From assembly GCF_902459465.1 (NCBI RefSeq), contig NC_047073.1, positions 8,557,036-8,621,035 of the forward strand: DNA of 64,000 bases, written 5' to 3'. A model generated the notes under the pieces. The model was not told the origin of the DNA, made no database searches, and saw only the letters and a list, made by a program, of their open reading frames with translations. A program made the position numbers and the translations under genes. The stretch is from Asterias rubens. Taxonomy: Eukaryota > Echinodermata > Asteroidea > Forcipulatida > Asteriidae. Below, one piece after another: positions 12,401 through 27,400 of the stretch. Every line of letters begins with the position of its first letter. Within the stretch, counting starts at the first letter, position 1.

Positions 12401-15400
12401 TATTGTGGATGGTAACCTTATTCCAGTAAGCATCATTTTGTTGTGCTCAGCTAGTTTTTGTGTTGGAGCAGCTCTATGGAATTAAGCCCTGTTGTTTAGG
12501 AATGCGTGCTTCACTTTAAACTCCGTCACCAGTCGTTGTTCAGATCAAAATAATTTGGTAACAAGACGGTTTAATATGAGCCTGACATTTCGAAGAACAT
12601 TAGTGATTTTCTGACTGACCGTGTTGACGGTTCGTTTATTACATAAACCTTTTTGTGGTACTTCTTCAGTCCAAGAGAAAGTTGCTCTGACCACCGAGGC
12701 GTCCATGATCAATACCCCAACCTCACCATTCCCAGTCCGCGGCGCCGTCAAACTCGGAGCAACCATCCTCAACAGGCAGATGAACCTGATGGAGGTGGGG
12801 TTCCATGCCAAGTGTCTGCGCGACATTGCTGAGAAGATTCTAGGCGTGGCCAGACCAGCGAGCCCCAAGCTGGAGAAGCTCTTGAGGAATAACGGGCGAG
12901 TAAATGAAGACAAGTCTATCGTCGAGAGAGATTTGGCGCATCTTGATAATGTGGTATGTATAAGATCAATATTTGTAACAATTTAAACTTTGGTAATTGT
13001 TCAAGTCCAGTCTTCTCACTTGGTGTATCCCAACATATGCACGAAACAAACCTGTGAAAATTTGGGCTTAATTGGTCATCAAAGTAAGAGAAAATGATCA
13101 AAGTTAAAACACCCATGTTGCATTACTTTGTGTGCTTTCAATTGCATTATAGAAGGCTTCGGCTGAAGTATTTTATTATTCGAGTGAGAAATTTCCTCTT
13201 TCTCAAAAACCATGTTACTTCAGAGGTAGCCTTTTCTCACAATGTTTTATACAATCAACAGCTCTCCATTGCTCGTTACCAAGTAAGTTTTATACTTACA
13301 GTTATTTTGAGTAATTACCAATGGCTTTCTCGAACGCAAAGCAAATATAAATGCTCAGTAGTTGTCCTAACTTCTCTTTTGCTTTTTGATGCCTTATTAG
13401 CTACCAACAACCAGGGTACAAACCAACGTTGACACGGCGAAGGCTTCAGCTTACATGAAGCTGTTTGGCAATGAGCTAAGGACAATCACCGTCGACAAAA
13501 CCACCATTTGGGAATGGCTTGATGGAAGTAAGTACAGTAACTGATAGTTTGAGTTAAAGACAATGGACACTATTGGTAATTGTCAAAGACCAGTCTATTC
13601 ACTTTGTGTATCTCAACATATGCATTAAATAACAAACCTGTGAAAATTTGAGCTCAATTGGTCGTTGAAGTTGGGAGATAACTATGAAAGAAAGAAAAAA
13701 ACCTTGTCACAAGAAGTTGTGTGCTTTCAGATCCTTGATTTCGAGACCTCAAATTCTAAATCTGAGGTCTCAGAATCAAATTTGTGGAAAATTAGTTCTT
13801 TCCGGAAAACTACGTTACTTCAGAGGAAGCCCTTTCTCAAAATGTTTTATACTATCAACCTCTCCCCATTACTCGTTAACCAAGTGATGTTTTATGCTGA
13901 TAATTTTTTTTTAGTGATTACCAATAGTGTCCACTGCTTTTAAAGTAAAATGACTTGAAAGAAGTAATTTCAGATAAGGAAGAAGGGTGATTTGGGAAGG
14001 GGCCAAGCAATGACAAAACCATCATTTGGAATGATGGGAAAGAAGTAAGTTCAGCAAGAAAACAAGTTTGAGTCTGGAAGGGGCCTACATAGTATTGACA
14101 AAACCATTGTTTTGGAATGACTTAAAAGAAGTAAGTTTAATAACTGGTGGAATAATTTGAGTTGAGTAAGGGACAAAATCATTTGGGAATGACTTGAAAG
14201 AAGTAAGGTCAACAACGGAAAATAGTGAATTTGGAAAGGGCTAGTGTTGGCAAAACCATCGTTTGGGAATTACTTGAAAGAAGTAGGTTCAGCAAGAAAA
14301 ATGGGTTGATTTGGGATGGTGCAAAGTATTTAGATAACCGCCCTCTGGGAATGACTTGGAAAAAGTAAGTTAAGCATGGAAAAAGACCGATAGGTAAAAG
14401 AAGGCCAAGTAATGACAAAATTGCTCTCTGTGAACAGCTTGAAAGAACAAGGGGAACACAATTTTGTGAAAATTAGAAGTCACACCTTGCAGTCAATTTG
14501 ACTTGAGTGTAAGCATTTTCCCTTAATTTAACACATTTTTTATTAGGGGGGGGGGGGGGAAGGACACCAAAATAATTAAATCCTTGAAAAGAAGACAAGC
14601 TTTTCGCGAAAATCGTTGGATGACTCGGGAAAATGAGTGGAGGGAAATTTGTGCAGGTTCAGGTTTTTTCTCCATTTCAATGGCTGTGTCTTTATATGTC
14701 TATGACTTTCTGTAAAAGGATCTGAGAAGATGCAAGAGCTTGAGAATAAGATCCTCACCAGCCAAGTGCCGTACTCCTACCTCAAGATCTTCAGTCTCGG
14801 CCGCGGAATGCACGAGATTCCAACACAGGTCGGTCTTCCTCTCAAGATCTCCTTCGACACCGCTGCCGTCCTGGCCCTGGACATCTCTGGCAAGGCTCGC
14901 ATGACACCTACCCTGACCGAGGTGCTGAGAACCAAAAACGGAAAGCTGAACAATATCAGCGTCGCTGGATCAGTTAAGCCAAGGTAAAAGCCCTGTCTTT
15001 CTACAGCCACCCTGTCTGTCCCTCCATCACTTTCTTGATGTTAAGTCTTTATTTCGTTCATTTCATTTATTCCGACTGTGAAACCAATTACTCTCAGAAA
15101 AGCAAACTTAATCACTGTACCGGCCAAGACCCAACATGGAGAGAAGACATGGAAGGACGTTTCAGTTTTAGATGTGGGAAGAAAATCCCAGAGATTTATT
15201 CTATGGAAAACCCATGCTGTCGGGTAGGGACTGAAAACCCAATCCACTTAGTGCCCCTGAGGGTGTTTCGAATTGGGGTCCTACAAGCGGAAGATGAGGA
15301 AGACACCACTACGCCAACCCGACCATCCAGTCAAGTAGTTCTGACATAACATTTTGTGGGGGTTTCAATTTATATGGCCGGAATTAACCATTTCTTTTCA

Positions 15401-18400
15401 TGGAGTTTTTGATTTTGACCAAGCCTAATATTTTATTCAGTATAGACTTTTTTAATGTTTTGGCCGCTTTCATCCAATGCAGAGTTGCCGTGACTATGCA
15501 AGCCAAGATGACCGTTGGTCTTGATGACACCGTCAGGACCGGCCTCGGCTTGGTGGGTTCCTTGAACTCCTCCGCCATTCTGAATGGCAACGTCATCGTA
15601 GACGTTCCCAAGAGGCTCTTCAAGTCCAAGCTTGATACCCCGACCACCGAGCACCAGGTCCTCTCCCTCCGAAGCAGACCTTTCACTTACAACTCCCTCG
15701 TCGGGGCCAAGTCAACAGAGGTAAACAGCTTTGTTTCTTTATGTTATTCAGAATAAGTTGTCCACATACTTCACTGTTTTTCAACGGTGAATTGATTTTA
15801 GGAGAAGAAATAAAAAATGTCTTATATTGCTCCTTTTAAAAAATCTTTTCCAAAAATGAAGCCAACTCCGTTTTGTCTGTAATTTTCGCCAATCTTCAAA
15901 CTGGAAGAACCTTGGCTTAATGGTATCAAATAAAAATGTATTTTACAACATTTTTTGCGTGAGACAACCTCACAATTTTTCTTCAAAGAAAGAGAACACC
16001 TCTGTTTAAAACTATTCTAATTTGTCCCTGTTTGTGATGAATTCTTTAGAGAGGTCAAAATTGTTTTTGTTTGGGTTTTTTTCTCTTGGGTATTTCTAGG
16101 AGAGTGTTCAAGAGCCAGCGATCAGAAACTCAGTGGAGGACTCATCAAGATCCATTCATGAGAAACGCATTGTCCAGGGAGAACTGATGGCCAAGAAACC
16201 TGTTACCGTAAGAAAAATTATTGCCATCTATTAAAGACACTGGACACTGTTGGTAATTGTCAAAGACCAGTCTTCTCACTTGGTGTATCTCAACATATGC
16301 AAAAAAAAAAAAACCTGTGAAAATTTGAGCTCAATTGGTCGTCGAAGTTGCGAGATAATAATGAAAGAAAAAACACCCTTGTCACACGAAGTTGTGTGCT
16401 TTATCAGATGCTTGATTACGTTACTTAGCCGTTTCTCACAATGTTTTATACCATCAACAGCTCCCCATTACTCGTTACCAAGTAAGGTTTTATGCTAATA
16501 ATTATTTTGAGTAATTACCAATAGTGTCCACTGCCTTTACCAAATGTTATCAAGAATATATTTTGTTCTTTACTCTTTTTTTTTAACAGTATCCTTTATC
16601 CTCATGGAATACAGCTCAGGGGAGGTCCCAGAGGTCGATTTCACAAAGAGTTAGGACTCGTCTTATTTGGAGTTAGGACGAGTAACTCGTCCTAACTTAG
16701 GATTAATCTTAAGGTCTGCATGCTACAGTGCAGGGTTAGGACTTGTCCTAAGTCCTAAGATTAGTCTTAAGTAATAGGAAGAGTTTTGTGAAATCGACGG
16801 CAGGTTTTTTTTCCTCAAGGTTACCCCGGCACACTTTCACACTTTCCCCGCCTGGGTCCCTATTCCACTGGGTTCCAACTGCTCGTTTCAAGGCAAGAAT
16901 TCCGTGGGGTTTTACTGCTTACCCCTTCTCCAGAGCAGGGGTGGCTAGTCCCTGGGGTGTGCCCATTTGCCGGGGTACAGGGGTAAAGATATCAAAGTTT
17001 GAAAAGGACTGGTCGTTATTTCCTGTGTTTGCATGCGAGGAATAGTAGAATTAATAATAATAATAGTAAGACATTTGTAAAACGCCGTATGCAAAAAGCC
17101 TCTAAGCGCCTAAAGAGAACAATAAAATAAACAATGAAAAAAAATACAAGATACAAATAAGCAAGTTACAAAAAAGCAGCAATGTATACTTTCCAGAGTC
17201 TATGAAAAAACTTCCACGGCAAATCACTCGAGTGGGAAACGAGCCAATGAGGTTACACAGTACTCATCCAAAAGTAAAATGTGTTGTGTCAATCTGGAAT
17301 TATGAACTTGAGTATCATAAAAACATCTTCTTCTTTTATTTGTGCAGAAAAAATGGAGCGTTGGCAAAGAGTCCCTTGGAGTTGAGGTTGAAATGAATAC
17401 TCGTCGGGTGCCACGCTCATGCGGCTGGACCTACAGACCAACCCAACTTCTATTCAACGGCCCGATTGACGTCAATGTCACAACCCGACGTGGTGTGGAT
17501 GCCCCTGAGCAGGTCACTTGTACCGTGAAACTGGAGACTAAGAACTTGACCCAAGTTCAGTACCAAGCATTCAAGGTAAACACTTAATAATAGTCTCCCG
17601 AATCTCCGATAATCTACTCCCCGGCAGTGGAATAAAGCAAGACAGTTCCCTAAGAACAACTCTACCTGGCAAGTAGATACACACATGGTGTTACCGCAAA
17701 CCAAATATACATTGATACCTCACCATGCAATGCCTCAAATCCTATACATTTAATAATACTCGGTTCTTATACATGTTATATAGTGCTTTATCACACCCCT
17801 ATTGACCCATTTCACCTGACGTCATCATCAGAAAAATCTTGATTGTGCCATACTCGTGGGCAATTTCACTGTGCGTTTTCATATATAACTCTATGCATTG
17901 AGTATGCTGTGCGTTATGCAGTGAAGTGCGCATTTTAGGTGACGCGGCATTAATACACGTAAGCCGATTGACCACCAACATGGTGAGCGTGGCATCAGTC
18001 GCCGCGTGTGACGCGCATGCAAGGGGTCAATAGGGGTGTATCAAAGGGCTCAGTATTATTTCCTGCAAGGTATGTGGAGCTAGGTAATAAAATATGAGAC
18101 CTATTCCTATATGGCACCATGTAATGGTTAACAGAGCACTGGGGCGAGCCCCTTTTCCTTACGTTTAGTGCACTGGGTTCTTTTTCGACATTACACAACA
18201 CACAGGACCTTCTGCTTTATGACCCATCCGAAGGACGAAGTATGGTTAAGTGTCTTGCTGAAATACCCAAGTGTCATGAATGGGTCACGAACCCACACTC
18301 TGCTGAACAGAAACAGCAGAGCTTATGAGTATGAAAACATAATTTTTAAGCAACCATATATTTTCTGTCTTTTTGGAGCAAGGTTTTGGTTTAAGAGTAG

Positions 18401-21400
18401 ATAGAGCCTTACTATTTGCTTTATATATGTGGGTTTTATAAAATCTATTTTCAGGACAAGTACTTGATGAAAAAGAACTTCACAACCGAATCCAGCTCAG
18501 AGGAATTCTCCGAAGGGCACGGAAGTGATCATTCTGACCACAAGAATAAAAATTATCCTCCCCAATTGAGCCAGTCGGTTCTGAAGTTGGACCACACTGA
18601 CTTTGAAAACTGGATGTTCCCTAACGCCAAGTCAGCTGAGACAATGACGACCACTCACAAGATGGCGCATCATCAGACCCCAATTAGTGGCAGCAGCTTT
18701 GAGCTCTTCAACGTCTTGGTCAATGTAAGTCAGTGAGCCTAAAGATAGTTACTTGTTAAAAAATGTTGGTTTTTTTTTTTATCGTTTAAACAAAAACAAA
18801 AAAATAGCCCAACACAAGGCAAAAAGTCCACTTGTCAATAGACCCTTCTTATGAAAGATGTAAATTGTACATTGTGCGTGTGCACTTACATTTTGGATGG
18901 CAAAATAAGGGAGCATCGTGCTGTTGTGTGTGCGGCTATAACGACGGAGTGATGCAGACGCGATTGTGCGTCTGCTTAGTGCACATATCTATGGCATTTG
19001 CCAACCAGTTGGGTCTGTACGCATGCGTGAATTAGCATATTTCATGGGAAGGGTCTATTACTCTTCAAAGATTTGTTTGATGTTTTTTAATATTTTGTAT
19101 AATAAAAAATTGGCCAACACAAGGCAAAAAGTCCACTCAATGATCCATTTGCGTGTTAGATTTGAATATTGTCTGGTACAATGACGTCTTCGGTCACAAG
19201 TTACTCCTTAAATTTGAATTTTTCAGACTATCAAGACAGTTGCTATGTCACATGAATAGGGGCAAGCTTTTGCATATAGTTAAGTAAGAGAAGGTAACCA
19301 CCTTTACACAATTCTGAATGGATGTGATGGCACAATGGTAGCAGGGTTTGCTCTAAAAGCTTGCCTCGGACCATTTGATATAGCGATTGTCTCTATAGTC
19401 TGAGGAATTCAAGTGTAAGCGGTAAAATGGAACTAAGCAAGTCATTGTACCAGACAATCTTAAAATCTACTCGCAAATGGCTTACTTCAAAGTGCATGGG
19501 TTGCTAGTTTGTTGAATATTCATGTCAACTATTTATATTTATATTTTAGATCAGCACCATGGGAAGCCAGCCCATCCGTGAGTTGGTCAGCCAGATCAGT
19601 TTGGACCAGCAGGATGAGTTCTACAAAGCTCTCCGTATCGACGTTCTCACCAACAAGAAGACATTCATCAGGGATCCCGTCCACCAAGACCAGTTCCAGG
19701 ATAGCGTTGATTATGCCAACGCGGTGAAGGTACAAAGAAATTCCCATTCAAGCCTCATGGTTCGTACTTACTGCGAATGTGAAGCGAATGTTGACGTCAC
19801 TTGTCCGATTTTGCAGCGAAAGTTTTTCAGGAATTGAGCACAGCTCAACTGTTGCGAAATGTTTGTTGCGAATTGTGACGTCAACATTCGTATCACATTC
19901 ACATTCGCAGGAAGTATGAATATTATGTTGCTTTATAAAATGCATTGGACCTTTATCCTCTGGTTGGGTTGGCACAGTTGTGTCTTGCCTCGCTTTTCCC
20001 ACCTCCTTTTATGTATATTGATGTACTGAAACCTTTTATCCCAACATCTGGCCGGTCCAGTCTTTTGTAGAATTAAAAAATTTTGTAAGCATGTCATTTC
20101 ATTGTTGCCATGTAATGCTTCCGACTATGTGTTGTGTTTTCAACCGAAATAGTATGTGGCCATTGTGTATAACCATCATCAAATCATGTTAAATCATTAT
20201 CGTATTCTCCTGAAGACGAGCAGAGTATACTGTTCGAAGCGTCGAGACCCAACCGGCTCTTTTCAGAGCCAACACTCACCCTAAGAGATTTACACATGGT
20301 TGTACCCGCAAGTTTACTATTTAATTATAGTTTCTTCTTATTTCTCCACACCATGCAAAACTTCAAACAATACCTATCATCATATTCATCAAACAAATCT
20401 CCGTTTACTTTTCTTTACAGACTCTCTGCATCCAGGCGGAGGTGGAACACCCAGCCAACGTCATGACTCTCCCAGCCAACGAGAAACTAGAATCTGTGGA
20501 AGGACTTCCAGATGTACCAAAAGATCCCAAAGTCCTCTTCAAGTTCAACACCCAGTGGGGAAGAAGCTGTATGACTGACCAGAAGATTCAGCTCAAGGTA
20601 CTATTCAGAATGATTTCAAATAATTGAACTGAAAGGCCGTGGACACTGTTGGTAATTACTCAAAATAATTGTTAGCATAAAAACTTACTTGGTTACGAGC
20701 AATGGAGAGCTGTTGATAGTATAAAACATTTTGAGAAACTGCTCCCTCTGAAGTAACGTAGTTTTTGAGAAAGAGGTGATCGCTCAAATATTAAAAGACT
20801 TCAGGCCTGAAGCCTTTTATTAAGCATCTGAAAGCACACAAATTGGTGCAACAAGGTTTTTTTTTCTTTCATTATTTTCGTACAACTTCGATGACAAATT
20901 GAGCCCAAATTTTCACAGGCTTGTTATTTTATGCTTATGATGGGATACACCAAGTGAGAAGAATGGTCTTTGACAATTCAAGACAACCCATTTAGACCTT
21001 GACACTCTCTCTTTTTTGACAGGCCCGTGTTGAGAGATCAGAGGAGCAGAAGCAACGTCTGAGTGAGGAAACCCCATACAAGATGGAGTGCATGCAGGAC
21101 CTTAGAAACGGCAACAAGTACACCGAGGCCTGCAAGAGATTCCGTCTTGAGCGTGAGGAACTCCGCGCTGTTAATGCCGAACTCACTCACAATGAGGTTT
21201 GTAGGTTTCATTTGAGCTCATGTTTTACTGTCGGTAAAATGATGATGTTGTTTGGGGTCTTTGTTAATCTCAGAATTAATTCTCCCCCCCCCCTCTGCAC
21301 AAGCTAGCATATTGGGTCAGTAAAATAATTGTAGTCCACACCTTGAAGTGGCCTCCAGGCCTTATGTGTTTGGCAACTTGCATAAAAAAAAAAAAATAAA

Positions 21401-24400
21401 ATAAAAAAATATATAAAATTTAAAAAAATCCACCTGTACAAGCTAGTGTATTGGGTCAATACTATTTGTGTGCCCACATTTCGGCCGATGCACAAACAAT
21501 TTTTTCTTTCTTTTTTTCCCACAAAAATCATCAAGAGAAAACCATATAGAATGCTCCAGATTGCACAGTAGGGTGGCATGGTTGGCGTGTGCGTAAAGGT
21601 GACCCCGGACGGGGCCATATGTGAGTTGAGTTGTGCGTTGGTTCTCTGCTGTGCCACAAGGGTTTTCCAGAACATCCGGTTTTCCTCCCTCGGGAAAAAT
21701 CAAACACTTTAAATCTTGGCTGTGCTCCATGGTCATAATGGGTTGATGTGGCTGGCAGCCAAAGACGCCCTTGCATGCCTGCTTCTCGAACACGTTGTAG
21801 CTGCGTCCTTCGCAATTCAGCTCTTAGCTGCGAGTAGGATGATTAGCCCCCAAATTACATAAGTAGAAACCATTCTGAAGACCTCGTTTCAATTCAGCAT
21901 GCTTTGTCCAAACATTCAACAAGTTAAGTGTCCAGAATGCCTCACAGTCTTGAACAATCCTGGGGAGAAGCTTGAGAGGGGATTCTGTACTGTTATTATC
22001 CAGGATTGGTAAGGATAAAAACACAATTGTTTTCTTTTAGTCTGAAAGATTATTAGAAGTTTATAATAGAACTATGTTTGTTGTAAAAAATATCCCTCTG
22101 AAGTGAAGCTTAACTTTAAGTGAAATGTATTTAATAACCTTACAAAAACACAACAGTCGATTTTGTTTGTACAACACAAATTAAGGAAAATGTGTTCAAA
22201 TGCTGGATATATTCCATTCACAGAAAACGAGCCGGGTATACTTGGAGGCTTTCTACCAGGGCATTCAGATGGTGAAGAATATGCTTTGGCAGAACGTCAG
22301 GACAAAGCAGGCTAAAGTATTCAATTTGGACAAGACGGTGAGTTGTAGGAATGGATTACTCCAGTCTGCTCAATCCAGGATTCTAGGGTTTGCTCATTTG
22401 TGATGGGCTCTGCAAAAATGAGTCACAAGGGGGACAATTAAATTATTGGGTTTTATACATGAGCATACAACAAGCTTCATTTGGACATATCTTACACACT
22501 TGTGTGGTGTTTGGTTCAAAAGTTATGACCTTTTGAAAAATAGAATATACCACAATCTGAAAATAACCCATAGTGGGGAAACAGCCCGTTAAATAAGAAC
22601 ATCACCTATTGATGTCTAGGGGGATGAACAAAAAGAACATGTTTTATTCACCTTCATCGATCAAAAACAAAGGTTTTTCAAAATGTGAAAATATAGACCC
22701 TAAAGAAGCATTAAAAAAAGAAAATTTTGTTCACACTCCCATCACTCAACAGCCCTGTATTGGAAAGTGGGTTGTGCGACAAAGCGACTCATTTTTGTAG
22801 AGCCTTTTACATGTATTAAACAAGGGTGTCCAAAATCTCCAGGGCCCAATTTTCATAGTGCTGCTTAATGTCAAATTTTGTGCATACTGTACAAGTTTCT
22901 ATTTCACATTTCACACTCTTTACGACGTCTGCAGAATAAAGACGTGCAGAGTTTACTGTTTAAAAACCACAACAACGGTTCTTTTCGAACTATATTTTTG
23001 TTCAGGGGTGCTGTGCAGAAGCTATTGAGCCAGTCAAACAAATTGACAAAATAGGGAGACTGGTCATTTTGTTTCTTCAACCCAAAATTATTTAAAATTT
23101 ACCCAGTCACTTTCCATTGTGGTTTGTTATTTGATATTAGAAAAGTTTTTCTTAAGAATATTTGAGCACATGGACTTTTTGTTTTTAGAGTATTTAAAAT
23201 TTAGCTTGTTGCAGTTAACATTTCTATCCAAATATGGTGTCCATACCTATCTTTGAATGAACTTGCTTAAGAAGCTGTACATTTTTTTTCATACATTTTA
23301 GGTCCTTTTTAGCGCAGAGATTGAAGAAAACCAGAAGAACTTCAATATGACCATGAAAGACATTAGAGAAAATATCCACTTTGACCGTGTCTGGATCCCG
23401 ATGATGGTCCAGGATTCTCAGATTGTGGCCCCCTACAATATGCAGAAGCGCATGGTCCAGAGCTACGGACAGGAATGGCTGAGCGGACGTAACATCAGTG
23501 AGTTGATAGATGAAGTCCAGTTTTGGCAATTCTGTGGGTTTTTTTTTTTTTGGGGGGGGGGGGGGTTCAAATTCCGGTCATGACATTTGTGTCCTTGAGA
23601 AAACCCAGATGTATAAATGGGAACCTGAAAGGGCTGACACAGTATTGTGTTTGATTAACCCCTTAGTGCTAATTTAAGCAGCTTCTATTCTCCACAGGGA
23701 GTTGAGAAAGTTAGAGGTCTGGGCCCAATTTCATGGCTCTGCTTACCGCCGAATTCTGCGCTTACGATCACGATTCCCTGCTTGACATGCTATGCCGAAT
23801 TTCTGTGCTAGCCTTGTAAGCGTAGAATGCCTAGTAACGTGGAGTGCGCACAAGCCAAAATTCACCGTTAACCCGTGAAATAGGCTTGCCGTAAGCACAG
23901 AATTCCCTGCTTCCGTAAGCGCCGATTCTGTGCTTACGGTAAGCAGAGACATGAAATTGGGCCCTGGTCTAAGTATATTCAATAATACTAGTTGTTCTTC
24001 GCTTACACTGTTAATGCAGAAATGTGACACTTGCCCTGTAAGCAGAGAATAGTGATCTCAAACGCAGAATTCAGCGGTACGCAGTAGCCATGTAATTGGG
24101 CTCTGTCCAAGACGAGCTGTTCCTGTTTTGAAATAAGATGTAAAACTTTGATTAACATTTGTTCACTTTGCAGATCAGTGCAAGGCTCTGAGGAATAACT
24201 CCATCATTACATTTGACAAAGTCTTGTATAACTACAAGGAGAGTCAATGTAATCACATTCTGGCCAAGGATTGCTCCAATAAAGAACGCTTTGTCATCCT
24301 CAGCAAGGTTCACGAACAGGACAGCACCAAGAAGGTGTGGTTCTTACGTTTATAATCACTTCATCATGTCAGTATTTATTTAGGGTTGCATGGTTGGCGT

Positions 24401-27400
24401 GTGCGTAAAGCCCTCGCCTCTCACCAAGGTGACCCTGGTTCGATTCCGGGCCAGGGCCATATATGTGAGCTGAGTTGTGCGTTGGTTCTCTGCTGTGCTA
24501 CAAGGGTTTTCCAGACCATCCGATTTTCCTCCCTCAGGAAAAATCAAACACTTTCGATCTTGGCTGTGCTCCGTGGTCATAATGGGTTGATGTGGCTGGC
24601 AGCCGCGTCCTTCGCAACTCAGCTCTTAGCTGCGAGTAAGGATGATTAGCCCCTCAAATCATTATTTATTTATTTCAACTGGTAGGCCCAAATTCAGGTG
24701 CCGGTGGACGCCACGGCAGCTCAGGGCTGTAAACTCCCAAGGGAAAAATTGTAGGAATATCTCGCTTGATCATTGCCCACATAATTGTTTGAGATAAGAT
24801 GATTGTTGCCTGTGTGTTTATATGTTTTTATTACAAACTTTTTGATGTGTAATTCTTTTTGTGTTATATTATGTGTAATGATTTTAATGACTGTTTGTCA
24901 ACTGTGACATTTCGGCTTTTAGATGCTGTATTGCAGTATTTTAATAAACCATGAATATATATATTTAATGTTATTGATTTATGTACTATTTATAGGTGGT
25001 TACCGTCTACCTCGACAACACAAAGATTCAGTTCATCCCGGATCAAACCACTCAGGAGGTCGTCATCAAGGTCAACGACACCAATACCGATTTGCCGGTC
25101 TTGCACAAGCTGGTCGTCAAGGAAGGCGGAGTCATGAAGCAGGTTGCAATCGACACCCAGAAGATCCACATCATGTCTGTGGCCCCACACAAGGATTATA
25201 ACGCTGAACCCAAGGTTCGTAAATCGATGTCTTTTTTGTATATAAATAAAATGACACAAAATCACTTGTTTCATATTTTAAATGAAAGAAAACCTCCCCA
25301 TGGCAATAAGCCTTTTCGAGATATGGTGGACACAATGCTACAACACTACTGCGGCTTATGGCTCGTATGTTGGCTTATGGCACGTATTTACGCGAGGCCG
25401 ATCTAGGTATTAAATTCTATATCTATGACTTGCCCCCCCCCCCCCCTGTTTGGGGCGTGTGTGTACAACAATGTTTGTCCGCCATACCTCATGAACATAT
25501 TTCTTAGCTATTACTTCTTTTTGAAAGACATAAATGAAGGACTTTTTGTTGTTGTGGCAATTTGGATTTCAGCTGTGAATGCACAACTGTAATTATTTAC
25601 GTGTGGAGTGTCAGGCGCACTGGATTCAAGCTCAAGTGTTTCTAATCAGCAGAGTGCGAGTTCAAGTCTCGGTCTTGGCTCTTGTGTCCGTCCCAAAGCA
25701 AGACACTGCCAATTGCTCTTTTGTCAAATCTTCTGAATCTCTGTGTCTTTGCTTGAGTTTAGTGGCAGTTGATGTATCTTACTTTTGCTTTGTGTTAAAC
25801 TTTCAAACTTTCATTCCAGCTGTTTGCTTTTTCTGATCACTTTGACTTTGGAGTTCTTTTCAACTTTGCTCAGGAAGGATAGTTACACCCGTTTCAGACA
25901 GACGCACCAGAGTTGCGAGAAACAAGCAAATTTAGGTCGACCCAAATAAATTTTGGGACAGGCGAACGTTGCTAAAATTTACATTGGCTCGGCTCATGAC
26001 AAGATCAACGTCTGAAACCAAGGCACTCCAGAGTCGTTCCGAACAACTGCAATAGTCGATCTTTCGACTTCTAGCGCATCCAGTCGCTCCTAACTGTTTC
26101 AGACGCCAAACTTTTCATGTGTTAGGCTGCCATGAAACTAGACTTTGTCCAGTGATTTTTTATTTTTCGGTTCATTGCTCTGTCTCTGTGTTTGCTTCTT
26201 TATAACAGCCCATAGATAGATCAAACAGTGCGAGCTCTCAGGAAGATTACCTTGCCAGTAATCTGGAGGCTCATGTTTGGGACCAGATGAGAGAGCACAT
26301 CAAGAACGAAGTTGTTGCCCCAGCACAGACCCAGGCCCACAAGCCCAAGACCCTGGTCCAGATCGTCCGCCCCAAGCTCGGAGATTCTATCATGCTGTTT
26401 GCTCCGGAGCAAGAACTCAAAGTCTTCTTTGACGGACACAACATCAAGATTGAGGTGAGTGTATGGAGTTGGTGGTGAGAGGAATTATAGTAGGGTCTTT
26501 TGTTTGGCGCCTAACAAATTTGGTATTTTGAGCATTGCATGGTGACATCAATGTATATTTGGTTTGCGATAACACCATGTGTATGTAGAGTTGCTGGGTA
26601 GGATATGTTCTTTTGAGAACTTGTCCTACTGTACATTCTACTACCGCTGAGTAGATTTTTTTCGGAACTCGGAAGTTTTCTCTACTATCGTGGTATTATT
26701 ATTAATTCTTATTGAACACTCTCTGGTTTGTCAACTTACAGCTGGCCCAGAAGTATAAGGATATGCTGTGTGGTTTGTGCGGAGACTTCAATGGTGAGAC
26801 CAGCAACGAGTTTGTCGGACCAAACAGAGAGGTGTACAAGTGGCCCCAACAGTTCGGACGTAGCTACCAAGTCTCCACTCCAGAATGCTCTAGAGGTAAG
26901 AAGAAGTTTTGTAAAAGGGTGGTTGGGTTAGCGTTTTCGAATCTGTCCTTACCTTCCACATCGTGAGACCCAAGGTCAAATCCTGGCAAGGGCACTTGTG
27001 GATTATATTATTGTATACTTTCAGTAGTTTTTACCTTTTTGGTGTGGTTTTTGTGCTTTTTTATAATTGTTAATTTGTATTTTTACAATGTAAAATTTGT
27101 ATAGAAAAACTTGTTTCTGTTATCGATGCAGCTGATAACATTTGTTATTGCATATTCTCAAACGTTAGAGGTTGGAATAAAATCTTTAAAGTCACTGGAC
27201 ACCTTTGGTAATTACTCCAAATCATTGTTAGCAAATAAACTTACTTAGGCTGTTGATAGTTGTGAGAAATGGCTCCCTCTGAAGTAATGTTTTAAGACTT
27301 CAGGCCTGAAGCCTTTTATGCATTTGAAAGCAGACAAATTTGTGCAAGGGCATTTTTTTCTTTCATGATTCTCGTGCACTTCTGATGACCAATTGAGCCC

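Noticed and set aside
12621..12986. Independent 121-codon gene
   Set aside because: It is vitellogenin exon 12 (12670-12953) with short intron read-through on both sides.
21304..21815. Overlapping minus-strand frames of 94-123 codons
   Set aside because: They fall in a repeat also present at 24386-24640 (GGTTGGCGTGTGCGTAAAG, TGGTCATAATGGGTTGATGT) and are not consistent with one protein.
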